This document shows positions 39,931 to 53,403 of a stretch of 64,000 bases of DNA, piece by piece. Source of the stretch: Stercorarius parasiticus (taxonomy: Eukaryota; Chordata; Aves; Charadriiformes; Stercorariidae). A program made the translations under genes and the position numbers. The stretch spans positions 596,135-660,134 of the forward strand of contig VWZL01000259.1 of NCBI GenBank assembly GCA_013396915.1, written 5' to 3'. The notes beneath the pieces were generated by a model. The model did no database searches. It was not told where the DNA came from and worked only from the letters and a program-made list of their open reading frames with translations. The first letter of the stretch is position 1. Each line of letters begins with the position of its first letter.

Positions 39931-42304
39931 CATGTTAGAAGATCCTGCTCATTTAACAGTAACAGATTAAGGCACCCAGCGATATTAGAGTTGAACTGCA
40001 GCTTTTGACTATAATGAGTATCTTCAGATTTCAAAACTTGTATGTATTTCTGAGTCTTACTCATTTAGTTGTGTAATAGGTCTTCACTGAGAAGATCAGC
40101 TCTGCTAAAGGAGAGTAGCACAGAGCCAATGAAGATTTTATTGCTCACAGTAAACTTCTGAGTACCCTTCAACATTCAGGGAATTTCCTAGCTACTATTA
40201 ACCAATTTCCAGTTTAAAGTATGAAATACGAGCAAGGTGGCAAGGTTAGCTCTTGTAAAAAGATAGGACGAGTGCACACAACTTTGCTACCCTCACCTGG
40301 TCATGGGCAGAAGGTAAATCCCGGTGGGAGGTTGGCTGCAGGAACAACAAGCTCTGGAGCAAAAAGGACTTTCCCAGAAAGGATTACTCCATCACAAAAC
40401 TCATCGCCTTCTGCTTTCTGAGCCTTGTATATGCTGCCCAGCCTGATAGCAACACAGATGCCAACTTCTCATCCCAAAAATACCTATTTATGCCAGGTGT
40501 ATGCCTAGGTTTTCCTATCATCTCACCTATAGCTGTTTTGTAATGGGAGAGAGAGCTTAGCCTAGAAACTGTTTGTGGTAAAAGATTGTTCTTATTATCT
40601 TTATTTTTCTAAAAATTGGAATGAGTTAGAGAGATAGTTGATTTTAGGGCAGGCAATATCCAAGACAGTGTACAACACTGATTTGAACATTTATTTTATG
40701 ATGACATATGTTATTCCTTCAGCTGTAGTAAGCATGTTAATAAAATATGGATTCATTTTACTGAAAATCTTTCAAATTTTTAATACAGCTGTGAGCTGAA
40801 GTTTATTTTGGCACATCGAACTGTACTGTCCTCTGCAGTTGTTAAATGTTTAATTGAATCCCTCTGGTCTTTCAGTTTAACCACCTGAAAAACAACGTCT
40901 GAATAACAGTGGTCTTTGTTTCATGTTTATAATTATTTTAGAGCTCTGGGAAGCAGAAATTAGCTTGTGTTAATTGTTATTCTGTGTAGTAAATAGTTAC
41001 AAATTTAACTTGAAACGTCAGTCTTAGCATGGTGGGGTCTTGTATACTTGAATGGCAAACTTTCATTGATTTCAATAACATCAAATCTTGGTCCATAAAG
41101 AAAAAAGTATTAGTTCTCAGTTTTCCCAATAAATTGGAAAACAGAAAAATGCTGTTTTCAAGCTAAATTGATTGGGGAAACTGCAGACCAATACGTAGTT
41201 CACACTTACTTCATGTGCTGTAATTATTGCAGAAGTGATTAGTGTATGTTGTGCTTCTCAGGTCCCAGAAAAACATGTTTGTTTGTTTGTTTTTTTTTCC
41301 CCCAAGAAGTGTTTTGTGCAATTAATGGTAGCACTGAGGGGGAGCGATGGGGAGTCAACTTTGTGGCAAGACTTTGGTTTAAGCAGGGCCAAGAGGATCT
41401 CTGTCTGTGTGTGTGTGTGTGGACCCAAGTGGCGGGACATCTGCGGCACCACCTGCAGCGTGTGTGAAGTTAAACACGCGCACGTCTGTGCTGGGTAAAG
41501 CCAAAGTGAAGGCTGAGAAGAGCATAGAGGCTGATGGAGGCACTGAAATCTATTATTAATGATACGGTTGTGATTGGAGTGCAGTTACACAGATTGCTAA
41601 AAGCAAGAGATAGCTATCTTGTAAGAAAGCAATATTGTCTTACACCCGCTGTGTTTAATTCTTCTATACAACACAGGTACACCTATCATTAAAAAAAAAA
41701 ATATGTATAAACCAGACTGGGGCTGACAGTATTCTCTAAGAACAGTAACTTTTTCGGTGGTGGAAATGTTTCATTAACTTCTACTTTTCATACTCCGTGT
41801 CTCCAGATGATTAATTTATTACTGTTTTGGTGTTCTTTCAAGGGTTTGCCCCACAGAATTCTATCATCTTTTTGACCATTTAGCTTCCCAACTGGCTTTT
41901 TATAGTATATTCATCATTTTTGTGTTAGAATGAAAGTAAGTTTTTCCCCTAATCTGGACCTGCCAGAACTATCTACCTTACAAAGGACCACTCCTCGCTC
42001 CTCTGCTATACTCTCCATGTAATAGTAAAACGTTCAGCACTAGTAGAAGACACCAAAAAGTATGTTAAAATCTGCATGTGGTTCTCTGAGGCTGTTCTAG
42101 GTGATATTTCCAAAACACAGTAGTTTTAGTAAAACAAATGCAATTTTGCAGGCCTGCAAATTTATATTTTGCTGCTAGCAGTAGGAACTTCAGTTAATTG
42201 AACACTGGGAGACCTATCGGTGCATGAGACAGAGCTGAGGGGGGAAGGCAAACTGCAGGCTAGATAGCTGACTTCCTACAGATATTTTTCTATTTAGATG
42301 TCTA
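39931..42304. other. Non-coding sequence with a (GT)n run
   Basis: AT-rich. Simple sequence includes GTTT repeats running into a T run and a C run (about 41279-41303), a (GT) run of about eight units at 41405-41421, and an A run near 41691. No exon was recognised. Confidence 0.5.
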
Positions 42305-42475
42305 AATATTTTATGGGTTTGCTGTCACAGCAAGCATGAGTGTTTAACAGGCGAATACTATACATATTTTAAAGATGAGGAACCTGGATACATAGAAGGG
42401 AAGTGGTTTAGGATGACAAGGATGATAGGAGGCTGGTGACAGAATCACGAAGTGATGGTACTTCTCCTGAATCTT
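42305..42475 (+). repeat. Probable MIR SINE relic
   Basis: The order 'attttaaagatgaggaacct', 'ggatacatagaagggaagtgg', 'tttaggatgacaaggatgat' and 'aggaggctggtgacagaatcac' follows the MIR segment 'attttacagatgaggaaact', 'gaggcacagagaggttaag', 'gacttgcccaaggtcacaca'. It is diverged, but its landmarks are in order. Confidence 0.55.
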
Positions 42476-43584
42476 GACTAATGCCTTAATCCTTCCAATT
42501 TCTCCCAGTTATGAGACGCCTCACTTCCCTTACAAAAGCACTTGCCAGCAGAATTCCTCTAGGCTCCGTCTTGCGCAACTTTTTTGTAAGCTGAATGGAA
42601 AAGACTATGATGTCTCATCAATTAAAATGTCAGCAGCTTAAATACTAAAAACCAATGGGCAACATCCAGTTCTACTTGTCAGATACGGGAATAGTTTTGC
42701 AGTGCCTGATAGAGAAGGTGCTTAGGGAAGCACTAACTGAGCTGAAGCCAAGAGAGGTGGCAGTAGCATCAGTACTTAAGACGTACACATTGGCATCTCA
42801 TCACCTCTTACTGAAAACACTTCTGCCAGCAACGTACCCTATGTAGTGTGATGAAGGTGCTACAGAAACTTCAGCTCATAGCAGACCATGCTTCCGGCAC
42901 CTGACAGTGATCTGGTTATTCGTTGCTAGTCTCCAGACATCCCTATCTCAGTGCGCTTGGGTAGACAAATGCATGAACTCCCAAGTCTTTGAGTTATTTA
43001 ATGACAGTAAAACCAACTTGTTATTAATTTAGTAATAAAAGTCCTCGAGTGTTTGGTATTTCATGTCCCACTGAAGTCCAGTTGAAATCTATCCACTCTG
43101 TCTGTAGCGCTCTGGGTGGGATCACCATGAGCTTTCTCCTGGAATTTAGCTGTTCTATGGTAAGACATCCCTGTTCATCACAATTTCTCATTAGTGATTG
43201 CTTCCTGTTAATGGACGTCATGAGCAGGGAGAGATTTATATCAATAGATGACACTCAGTGAAAGACTGAGATCATCTGTTCTGTACATTCCTATAGGGAG
43301 TAGAGCAATGATCAGCAATTAGTCATCTGTAAGTTTTTGGAGCTGTAACTCCCCAGAGCGTAATATCAGGAGGGAATTTCTAGGTTACCTTGAACTCCTT
43401 TGTATCATGTATATCCCTGATACTTTTGCAGCCCCAATTTTTTTTATTGGACTGATGTTTATCTTTTAGAAAGTCATTTGAAGTATTCCAGAGATGAACG
43501 CACCGCCATAACCCTTGACATCCACTTAAAAAAACCCCAACAACTAGAAAATACAGTTTTTGAATGTAAATCTACAGCAATCAG
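42476..43584. other. Non-coding sequence, nothing firm
   Basis: No repeat is clearly recognised. Frames at 42655-42846 (+) and 43024-43261 (both strands) have no known domain. The stretch next to the antisense LINE may include more of it in unrecognisable form. Confidence 0.4.
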
Positions 43585-44480
43585 GTTCTAGTCACTCTTT
43601 CTTATTATGTCTCCCTCTAAGATTAGGCGGTCGTTTAGTATCTGGTATTTCTCCCTACAAAGGTATTTATACAGCATAATCATATTATGTCTCAGGTTTT
43701 TTGTTGGCAATCTGAATACATCGTGTTCTTCAAGGCGTTTTTCTCCACCATTGAGTTTTTCTTTTTGTACTCTTTCGAATGTACACAACGTGGATGCAGA
43801 GCTGGCAGCAATAGTTAACTAACTATAATCTCAGTAATCCTATCCATAATTGCAAAAAAAATCCTCCATACTTGAATTTAACTATTTCTTAAAGAAAAAT
43901 GTTACCTCCTTACATTGAGGTGTGGTTCTTGAAGCTCACGCAGAGTTGCACATCACTTTTTAGGCATTAGTTCACTACCCTGTCAGCATGACAGTTGTCT
44001 TTTCTAATGGCAAAGTTTTCCACCTTGGTTTTATTAAAGCACATTTTGTTTCTGTGATCTTCATTTATCCGTGATCCAGAATGACTGTGTGATTGCGCTG
44101 TTGCTACTATTTTAAGACAGACAGTTATTATTGTTTCTGTGATGTTCACAGTCATTTTGGCTAAGATTTTTTATCTATGTCCACATCATTGGTGAAGATG
44201 ACAACAGATACCCATTAGAAACATTTCCATTGAGAGAGTTTTTCATTGACAAATGTGTCCTAAGCTGATTCATAATCCTTTTAATATGTGTTTGGTTTTG
44301 ATCAGTTTTGTGTAGCGCTAACTTTTTAAACCAGTATGTCAGTAGTGCTAACTCAGACACCCGGCAAAGCTCTATTTTATTGCATCTTCATAGTTGCCTT
44401 AGATGAATTTGTTAGATTTTTGTGAATCCTGGTGATGAATGCCCTGTTTGTTCAATGGTTGGCGTCCGAAGAGGACTTTG
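43585..44480 (-). repeat. Ancient CR1/L3-like LINE, antisense
   Basis: Read on the + strand, several landmarks follow in order the antisense of amniote CR1/L3: 'ggtatttatacagcataatc' with 'atattatgtctcag' (near 43662-43695), 'ccttggttttattaaagcac' then 'attttgtttctgtgatc' (44023-44060), 'ttcattgacaaatgtg', and 'agctgattcataatcctttt' with 'aatatgtg' (about 44242-44290). The last corresponds to the well-conserved 'agttagccagtttttaatcc', 'atttaatgtgtgcc'. The copy is old and points left. Its limits are approximate, and similarity may continue towards 44700. Confidence 0.65.
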
Positions 44481-47477
44481 TTGTTCATTTCAATGTTCAG
44501 TCTGGCCCAAACCACAATATATAAGAATCAAAATGATTATTTTCTAGTGAAAATAATTTGCTATTTGGTGGAAATAATCAATAATGTGTAAGTACACAGT
44601 GTCTTGATTTCATCAGTCATTCATTCTTGTTCTACTGCATTCTTGTTGGCCAGATCAAGAATTTTAGAAATAAATTTTCATACCAGATCTGCCCAATGGC
44701 CCATGAATTTCTGCAATTGTACTTTATTAATTAATTGAGACTATAATCTAGTAGTAGGAAAGAGATATTTAAAAAAAAAAATCAATAAATACCCATAAAA
44801 TAGCCTTCCAGTAAAGAAAATGGACTTGGAATCTCTGTATTAGTATTTGGCTCACTCCTTTGAATATGAATGTGCTTGCACAACTGCACAAAACTAGAAT
44901 TATTTTTTCTAATGCATCTGTGTGGGTTCTGTAGAGAAGAGATACTACATTCCCCACTGTAACTCTATGTGTAGTAAGTGGAATATGTAGTACAACTTGT
45001 TTGGGTCAGAATGAAGTAAAATTACGCTGTGATATTCTTGCATTTCTGGGAGTCTAAGCTGCTCAAAATTCTATTTTGCAATTATCTTGATTATTTAAAT
45101 TCTTTGAATGCCCTTCTGAGAGCGATATGCCATTCTTTCCAGCTAAAATTATTTAGCTGTTTCTTTCCTTAGTTAATGTATGGGGGGAAAAAAATCAATA
45201 TAAAAGATAATATTTTAGCATTAGTTGATCCTAGGGTCTTATTTGATTCCAGCATAGCAGGCTAAGTAGGAAATGCTCTTAGCAATTGTTTCTGTTAGTG
45301 GAATTTTGAAAGCACTAAGAGAAATCTTGATCCATGGAGACAGTACAATAATTCACATTGACATATTTTCCCCATTTGCCACAGGGCAAGTGGAACTATT
45401 AATGCTCCTGTACAAAACCTTTTTCTCCTTTTCTCTTTTTTTAAGAGCAGAACGGAAACAGTGGTGATCACAACAGTGGATTATATGTAAAAATTCAGGC
45501 TACCCTGCAGCCATCAAAGGGAAAAAGATTCAGAAAATTTACTATCAGTGTATCTTTGCTTTTTCTTAAATAGAGCCCCCTGTGCAATGAGTATATATAT
45601 GTATTTACATTGTGGAAGTTTTGTAGTATTTTGGAGGTTTGATGGTTGTTTTAAGCAAGAAGACATCTCTAGGGTCAGGGAGCAGGTAGCGGTGATTGTA
45701 AAATAAGCTGTTTGAATACTCTATGTACACATGAGCTGATTCTAACAAACCCCCCTCCCCCAAATCCATTTTGTGCCCCACAACGTACAGTCAGCGCCCA
45801 ACGGAGACAGACGTTCCAATCATGTATACACAAGGAATATTTGTTATCCATTGTAGGATTTTGCCTGCAGCTTTGAGAGACCCAATTTTGTCTTCCCTTA
45901 AGCAGCAGAAATGATGTCAGCATCAGCGTGGCGCTTCTTTCTTTGGACGTTTCAAGAACTGAGAAATTAAACCATTCATTGATAAATAAAGATTTATGTA
46001 AAAAATGTATAAGTTTAAGCAATTTCACCCACTTAATGCAGCAAAACTGCCTTTGAAATGAGATTTAAACATGAGTTCTTGAAAAGTTGGTTGGTTAGAT
46101 GTTCAGGAAATAATAGACAGTTGCCAGAAACAATAATTACACTGAGGAGTAGCAACGATAGATGACCAAATATAGATCTTCTAAATGTGTATCATGTTGG
46201 CTGTATGTCACTAAAATCTGTGTGTACTATTAGATGAAAAATTAACTAGAACAATTTTCTAGGTAAATTAGCAAACAATTTCTTTCCATCCCTCTCCTCC
46301 CCTCCCCTCTCCCTTTTTTTTTTTTTTAAGAGAGACAAGGCTTAGGTCACAAATGAGATGAGTTTGATGACCTCAGCCTGTGGCCTCACAGACATCTGTC
46401 TCCATCTCAAAACACCCATAGATTTTAGCACAATTGGAAATATCTTGTCAGGAAATATACAGGAATAGACTGAAAACACTTAACGATGGTGTGATTGTAA
46501 AACCTCAAGAAACAAAAAATCATCCCTTCCCTCTCAGTATTTGGTGTTTAGTAGAAGTTACAGTTGTGGTGCTTAAGAGGAAAAACATTCAAAATACTCT
46601 TGTTGAACCAAGGTAGGGTGTTGGTTTTTTTCCCCTTAGACTATTTGTTATCTACATGAATTATTGTTCATTCCTCTCTTGTGATAGTTCTTTCTGATGT
46701 GGGTTTCTCTGTAATGTTAATCATGTAGGTGCCGCCTCTGGGAAAGACACAAACTTTAACCTTTCTGGGTCGTGGGTCTCAGAAGCCACTTTAGTTAGAG
46801 ATCAGCTCAGTACAACGATACACACAGTATTCTCATTTGTTTCCAGGTCTTTCAGGAAAAGTTAATTAATTATTTATACATTATCTATATACATTCACTT
46901 ATTATTACAGCTCAGTTGTCTTTAGCCTCCGCTAGTTAATTTAAAGTAGGTTTTTCCTAAGGTAAGCTCATCATTTATGACATAACTTATACTGTTCGTA
47001 AGATGTATGAAATCATTTTAATTAAGAACCTCATCTGTTTGCATGGTAGTATTTCCCTTTTTGTGTATGTCTGCTGAACTTCACTCTTCCCGTAGTGATG
47101 TACAAGCCTGTACTGTGATCATTCTTTCAGATACATAAAGTAATACAAATTAATAAAAGATTATTCTAATATCAATGACTCTTCTGCTGGTCGTAGGAAT
47201 AAATAGGATCCAAATAAAACATGAGAATTTGAAGCAAGGAAAAAAACAAACTTTTTGTATACCCTAAGATGTTCCCTAGAATTATGTGATAAAAATGAAA
47301 ACGTTAAAATTGTTGTTTGCATCAGTGTTGCAGTTTTTTGTTTATTCTGTTTCTTGTGACCTGATAGTTCAAATGGCACATCAGTGTACTGAAAAATAAT
47401 AGTTCGTTACACTGAAGCAGTATTAGATACTCTGCTTCATAAAAAGACAGCATATGTTAAAAGATCGAATAATTGTT
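44481..47477. other. Non-coding sequence, nothing identified
   Basis: AT-rich. It includes the pyrimidine tract at 46289-46327, listed separately. Chance frames only, the longest at 45675-46028 (-). Confidence 0.5.
46289..46327. repeat. Pure pyrimidine tract with C-run core
   Basis: This is 39 consecutive pyrimidines: a core of C runs (CCCTCTCCTCCCCTCCCC and onwards) followed by about 14 T. The complementary strand has G runs of 3, 4, 4 and 3 separated by short loops, which fits a G-quadruplex pattern. Triplex (H-DNA) formation is also possible. Confidence 0.85.
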
Positions 47478-47524
47478 GAAATAAATGAAATAAATGAAAA
47501 TTTGAAATAAATGAAAAAAAAAAA
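47478..47524. repeat. (GAAATAAAT)n minisatellite-like run
   Basis: Three recognisable GAAATAAAT units with slight variation, running into an A tract. Confidence 0.8.
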
Positions 47525-47689
47525 CAACTAAAACCTGAAAAGAGTAAGATAAGCAACATGGTGCATTAACTGAAACCAGTTTCTGAAGCAGATAAAATGT
47601 TTCAAATCCTCTTCTATTCGGTACTCTGTTCTAGGAAATTTATCTTTTAAAACTATCACAGAAAGTTCTTTTACTTGTTTTAATGCCTT

Positions 47690-48060
47690 TTGTTTACAGC
47701 TCATGATGAACTCTTTGTGGGCTTTCCACAATGTCATCATGAGTCACAAATACTGCAGATGTATCAGCCCAGCCGCCTCGCCAGCGCCTGCCTGGCACAA
47801 CGGGCACTGTCTTTAACATTGCACCGAGGAGTCTGCTGTCGAGAGGAATGGTCGTTGTGAGATGAGCAGCTCTCCGAAAGGCACTTGTAGGACCACAGTT
47901 GTGCTGCGCTGTGGTACAAATACAACAAAACATCTCTGTCAGATGGTGTTTTCCTCTGTGGAGGAGCTGAACCACTCCAAAGGCAACAGTTTAGCAAATA
48001 TTTTCCTGAGGTGTGTTATCTCTGCAGCATTTTCTTCATGTAATATGGTAAGGCCTTTGG
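47690..48060. other. GC-richer patch with open frames on both strands
   Basis: This block is clearly richer in G and C than its flanks, with roughly ten CpG. It is open in two frames on the minus strand (47694-47975, 93 codons; 47764-47997, 77 codons) and in one on the plus strand (47862-48083). I recognise none of these proteins. It could be a conserved regulatory element, an exon of an unrecognised gene, or a remnant of an old gene copy. No splice sites stand out strongly enough to decide. Confidence 0.35.
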
Positions 48061-51000
48061 AAAGTTTATCCAATAATCTTTAAATAATACCATCCTATCA
48101 TAATGCACAGCGCTGCCTTACTCTGTAAATCAGGGTATTTGGCAATAAATATAAATTCAAGTGGCACTAAATCTGTTGATACTGATTATCACCTGTTTGA
48201 ATCGACTTTCTTCTGTAGTATGTTATATAAGTAGTATGTTCAGGCAGTATTTATGCTAGGGTAACAGTCTCCTCTCTTTACGTTATACAGCAATACAAAG
48301 GGAGCTTTTTCAATATACACAAAGTTACCATCTCACTGTGTAAGTTGGCATGTCAAGTGATGTCCTTTAGGGTTTGAATGTATCTTAAGAGGTCTTGTGC
48401 AGGGATAAGGATTCCTTGCAGTTTACTTTTCAGCTATTGAGATTTAAATCCTGAGAACGGGAAGTAAAAAACTTGCTCAACAGTCTCTATTTTGGTTTAG
48501 TAAAAGAAAAAATGTGTACCTCCCAATAGTTGCCTATCAAATGTTTGTTAGAAAAATATATACATATTAGGAGGGGTATAAAAATATTAGTATGTAGCTA
48601 GATATATGGAGGCAGGCAACATATGAAATGTGTTTCTGCGGCCAATGGGGTTTGTGTTTTACTCTTGAAACCTTGCTAGTTTCTTTTTACTGTTCTAAAG
48701 TCATCAACCATTCACTGTTATGGATTTCCTAGCCTGTATATTGTTCCATATGTTGTAACTATGGAATTGATTTTCACTGCCTGTCTCTTCACTACTGTTT
48801 TTCTCCAGTCTAATTTTCCTGTTTTCTTAGAGTACAAAGGGCTGTTCATTGAGAATATTATTGGGTTTTTTACATAGTTAATGGGATGTTTTTCTTATTT
48901 TGTTTACAAATTTCTGGATATGCTACTTTTAAAATGAAATTAAGGTAAGTTAAAAAAACATAGTTGGAGTTTACGCTTTTTATCATAGTCTATTAAATTC
49001 TTTAATAGTTATCTGTAGGTAGATTTTATTGAGTTCATACAAATGTCTTGAGGTTTTCGACGTGCAAATGTTTTCTGTCATGTGTTACAGCTGCTGTGCA
49101 AAGTTCGAGTTACTGAAGGTATCTGAAGTGCTTGACCGATGGTGTGCAGGCGTTGACTACTGTTATGGTGCCAGCATTACCGAATTTTAATTGTATGTGG
49201 ATGCAATCAGGCAGTGAAAGGCAAGGCGCTGCCAGGGAGACATTGTGTGGCTCAGGAGCTGGTGCGATGATTCACTAGAGGTCACTTCTTGCTCACGAAT
49301 GAAGTATTCTCTTATCTTAGCGCTGGGCGATAGTGGAGTGCTGGTAGAGCAGTATTTCACCAGGGTACAAAGCAGTGCTCAGTTTGGAAGAGGATGAAAT
49401 TCAAGACTGATCACTTGTAATCACCCCGAGTAAATTTGACAAAGCAAGAGAGTTCGTTCGTTTCAATGTCATAAATGTGTATAATCCCAGTGCATGGTTG
49501 TGCTCAACGTCCTTGACAGCAAATGGACGTTAAACGTTGTTTTGCTTTTTGCATCCTTTAGCATCCTTGCTGGTTTTTCAGATTTGTAAGCCTTGTGCTT
49601 AGTTTGAGAGAAAAGTCTCTAGATAAATGCTTAGTGAGATGTTACTTTGATTTCATACCCTTTTTTATCATTCCTGAGGGGGTCCTCAGTTTTGTGCTAT
49701 GTGTTTCAAACAAGGAAGTATGATGTTCTCTGTGCCACCTAGTGAATGAATGAGGTTTGTAAGTGTGAATATAATTGTTTGGGAACTTTAAAATTATCTC
49801 TGGTAAAACTATAGCTTTTTTTTTCCTGGCTACTTGTGCAACTTTGACAAAAATAAGACGCCAAGTGTGTTATAAGGGAACTAAAGAGGAGGTAGAGGAT
49901 AATAAGAGTGCAAATGACATAGCAGCATGGAGACCACTAACTTACTGCCAGTCCAAATGGGTACGAACGTACAGCATCTCTGAGAGATGCCCCTATTGCT
50001 GCTTTAGCACTGTGCCAGGCCCAAAATAATTAATCCCACTTCTGAGCAGATAGTCACCTCACGTTTGGAGTAACACTGGCAAATCTGAACTGCTTACGGC
50101 TTCAGAGCTGGAGCAGAGATCAAGTCTCCAGCCTGAGCATCTCTCTCCTCACTTCTGGGAGTGGGGTGGGCAGTGGCCCGCCCTTGAATCTGTGTAGGCG
50201 AAGGCCCCTCTTGCACATCACCTTCTGAATTTGATTTTCTGCATCCAATGAGCTTCTCAGCAGATTGTCCTAAGACTAATGACATGACCACAATAGCAGG
50301 TTCACTCAGGACATCCACTGGTTCTGCTTAGGCCACTGGATGGTTAATTATTCTCCTTAGTACCTGGGAAATCGCCACCACCAAACAGGTTATTGAATCT
50401 ATTACAAACTTGTGGTTTTTTTGATCCCTTCAGTTGGCTTTAGCATGTATGTCTGTTTTCTTTGCATACAGAATGCAGCATCACAAAGAGAATCTAATTT
50501 TCATTATAATTTTAAAGACACAATCACGTCATAACTATTCTGCATGGGTCTGAGCCTACTGCCCTTAATCATCAACAAAAATAATACTTTGCTTTATAAC
50601 CAGGGCCAGACTGATTTAAAACTTGAGAAGTAAATTCCTACTCAGTAGTAACTTGCTACAATCCAGTTCTATAAAAGTAAATGCAGAATGTTGTTATGCT
50701 GGTTCATTATGTTGAAATTATATTGCATTATGATTTTTAATGGGATTTTTAGTGTAATATATTCCAAATGTCTTCTTTAACACTTTTGGAGACAGCTGGG
50801 TCAGTGGTCTCACCAATTGAGGGGCTGTCCACTGCCCACATAATTTTATTAGTAGCTAAAGTTAAATTTTTAAGGACCTCATTAGTAGTGGAGCCTCAGC
50901 ACAGGATCTCTGCAGTGCACACAGTCTGAATGAGCTCCAAGATTTCAGACAGGTGAGAAGGTGAAAACCTTCCCCTGGGTTACTAACCCACTTTTTGTTC

Positions 51001-53403
51001 TTTCATGTTAATTGGCTGTTACTTCCTGGGAACACAGATTGCGCTGCTTCTCCTTTACCTCATCCAATGTCAAATCCCCAAAGCAGCCCTGCCAGCGCAG
51101 AAGGGAGCGAGCCATATGGGGCAGGTTGCAGTTGTTCCTTCAGGTCTGGATTTATTCCACTGTGAACAGATGGACAATGGTTGACATCCACTAATAGTTC
51201 TCGATAGGTTTCTTCTGTTGTTCATCTTTATCTTCTTTTTCTCTTCAGCCAGAACACAGACCTTCCTGGATGGTTTGTTAGCTCCTCCTGACTAGGTGGA
51301 AAATGATACCTCTCATTTCATGATAACCAGAAAATGCAGAGGATTTAATTCCACCCAGGTTCTTGGGTTTTTAGCACTTGTATGAAGAGGGTGACATCAA
51401 GAAGAAAATCCCTTAGTCACTTAATACAGATAACATCAGAGAAGAAAGGGTTTTTGTGTGTGCGCTGGTTTGAAGGGAATTTATTCTTCCATTCATTCAG
51501 CACACTGCAAGCTTTTTCACTTTTGTACGGCTGTTATTTCCAGCGTAGACCTAGTATAGCCATTCCATTCTGAGAAAGCAATGCACATTTGGCATTTCAA
51601 AAATGACTTTGAATGTTTGACACAGCTGAACTTCTTGTTCATTAAGTGGAACTTTAATCTACAACTTTGATCCTCCAGCAAACCTTCTTTCTAACAGTAG
51701 ATGAAGGTCCTCTATTTTATTTCATGCTTCTGATGACCATCATTTTTTAAAGATAAAGTGTTTCCCTTTTGTCAGTTATTTTTTTTCCCATTTTCCCCTC
51801 AGAACCTGCTGAAGATGTTTCTCCGAAATGGCCCTTCTCTTTCACATCAGCCAGAAAGCATTAACTTCCTACAGCGGGAAGTTTCACACAGAGGAAGTTA
51901 TACTTAAAAAAAAAAAGAGCAGCTCTAATTAAAATATGCAACTGCAAAATGAAAGTAGACTGATCCCTATGTGTGTGTTTTATAAACAAATACTTTTCAG
52001 GATCTAAGCAAAAGAATTAAGGATTTAAATCCAAACAGAGTCATCTTTCCAGATTTTAAATCAATTGTATTGACTTATTTTGATTACACATTTTAAAGAC
52101 CTATTTTTAGCAAAAAGTTTAAATGTTGGGTCTGTCTTACCCAGCCATTCTTTTCTTCTGACATAAATCCCTTTTAGGATCTCCTAATAGCATCTGCAAG
52201 ATTTACTGTTCACAAAAGTTAAGATATTCCTTTGAAATATAATCTTACATTTTGATTAAAAAACGCACAAAGCTTTTAAAACGACGGCTTTAAAAACTGT
52301 TACAATGAATGACGCATGTTTGATAATGAAGCAAAAACATGCATGAAAAAGCCAGCATGCGCAGCTGTGACAAACTAAAAAAAAAATATCTACGTACACA
52401 ATCTCAGTATCTAGATGTAAGAATATTGTCAAACATTATTCACTTTAGAGAGCATTCAACACGTTATCTTGGCTCATTGCTTATACAATACAACAGTAAA
52501 ACTTCCTCTTTCAGTATCTTCAAAGTCACATCTGCTAAAGACACCTTACCCTAATGTATCTAATTTGTGAAAGCCCAAGGTCATGCCCTTATGATTAGAC
52601 ATTCTGAGGGGAATAAAACTTGTACTTAAATTATACATATGGCTGTTAACAGATACACTTAAAACAATGTATTTACTCTTCAGCACATGTGCTCCTCCAG
52701 CTGACTCTTAAGAAGCCAACAAACAGTTTGGGGGCTTTGAAAAATGCCATAATTCTTAGTGCAAAACACAGAAGGCACTCAGCTGTGTAACATTACTGTT
52801 AAAAAAGTCACAGTGACAGCAATGCCAAGATGTGATAAGAGGATGGGGATTGTTCCATTTTGTGAGTGATCAACTTATATTGTATCTGTACAAGCCATTG
52901 TCTGAAAGACATGAAGGTGACTGAATGTTTGGTGATCCAGAGGTGAGCTGGAGAACATAGAAGTAAAACGGATGGGGGCAGTGGAAGGTTTGACTGGAGT
53001 CAGCTGGTCTGTTCCTGGATTTTCTCCTGTCCAGGCTAAAACGAGGACGCCAAAAGCCACGTAGGGGAGGAGGACTGAACTCTGGGTGAAGGCAAGCTTG
53101 ATTGTTTTAAACAGAAAGAGCATTACATTGTGTTCTGAAGGAAGACTTCAGTTGCTCTTGGGTTATTTCCTTTCCTTTTCCATCCTGAGAATCTTCATAG
53201 TTTATCCTTTAGAGCAGGTGCCTCGTGGCAGCTGTCAAAGAGCCTGGTGGAGAGACCTTTCGACTGGGGAGATGGGGTCAGATAACCTCTCTCCTTCAGC
53301 AGGTGCAAATCAGCTCTCCGCTATTGAAAGGAACGCAGTTGGTCCAGTTACAATCAGCTGCGGATCCAGCCCTTGATGCTTTCCCAGGAAACATGAATTT
53401 GTG
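48061..53403. other. Non-coding sequence, no recognised gene
   Basis: AT-rich to about 50 kb. After that, + strand composition drifts to more C and less G. Around 49080-49440 and 50040-50340 GC is a little higher. Open frames are short and overlap on both strands. The most protein-like (52875-53123, -) is listed separately. Confidence 0.45.
52875..53123 (-). other. Small ORF with hydrophobic N-terminal segment, unassigned
   Basis: An 82-codon frame. Near the N-terminus (about residues 18-31) there is a hydrophobic stretch, VLLPYVAFGVLVLAW, of signal-anchor length. A Thr/Ser/Pro-rich tail follows. A minimal ATGTAA reading frame overlaps its start, which would weaken translation. I do not recognise the family. 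It may be a chance frame, and an overlapping + strand frame (53086-53376) is equally open. Confidence 0.15.

Noticed and set aside
50090..50340. Possible MIR-like 3' segment
   Set aside because: Only a few words match ('gatcaagtctccagcct') and the order of the remaining landmarks is missing.
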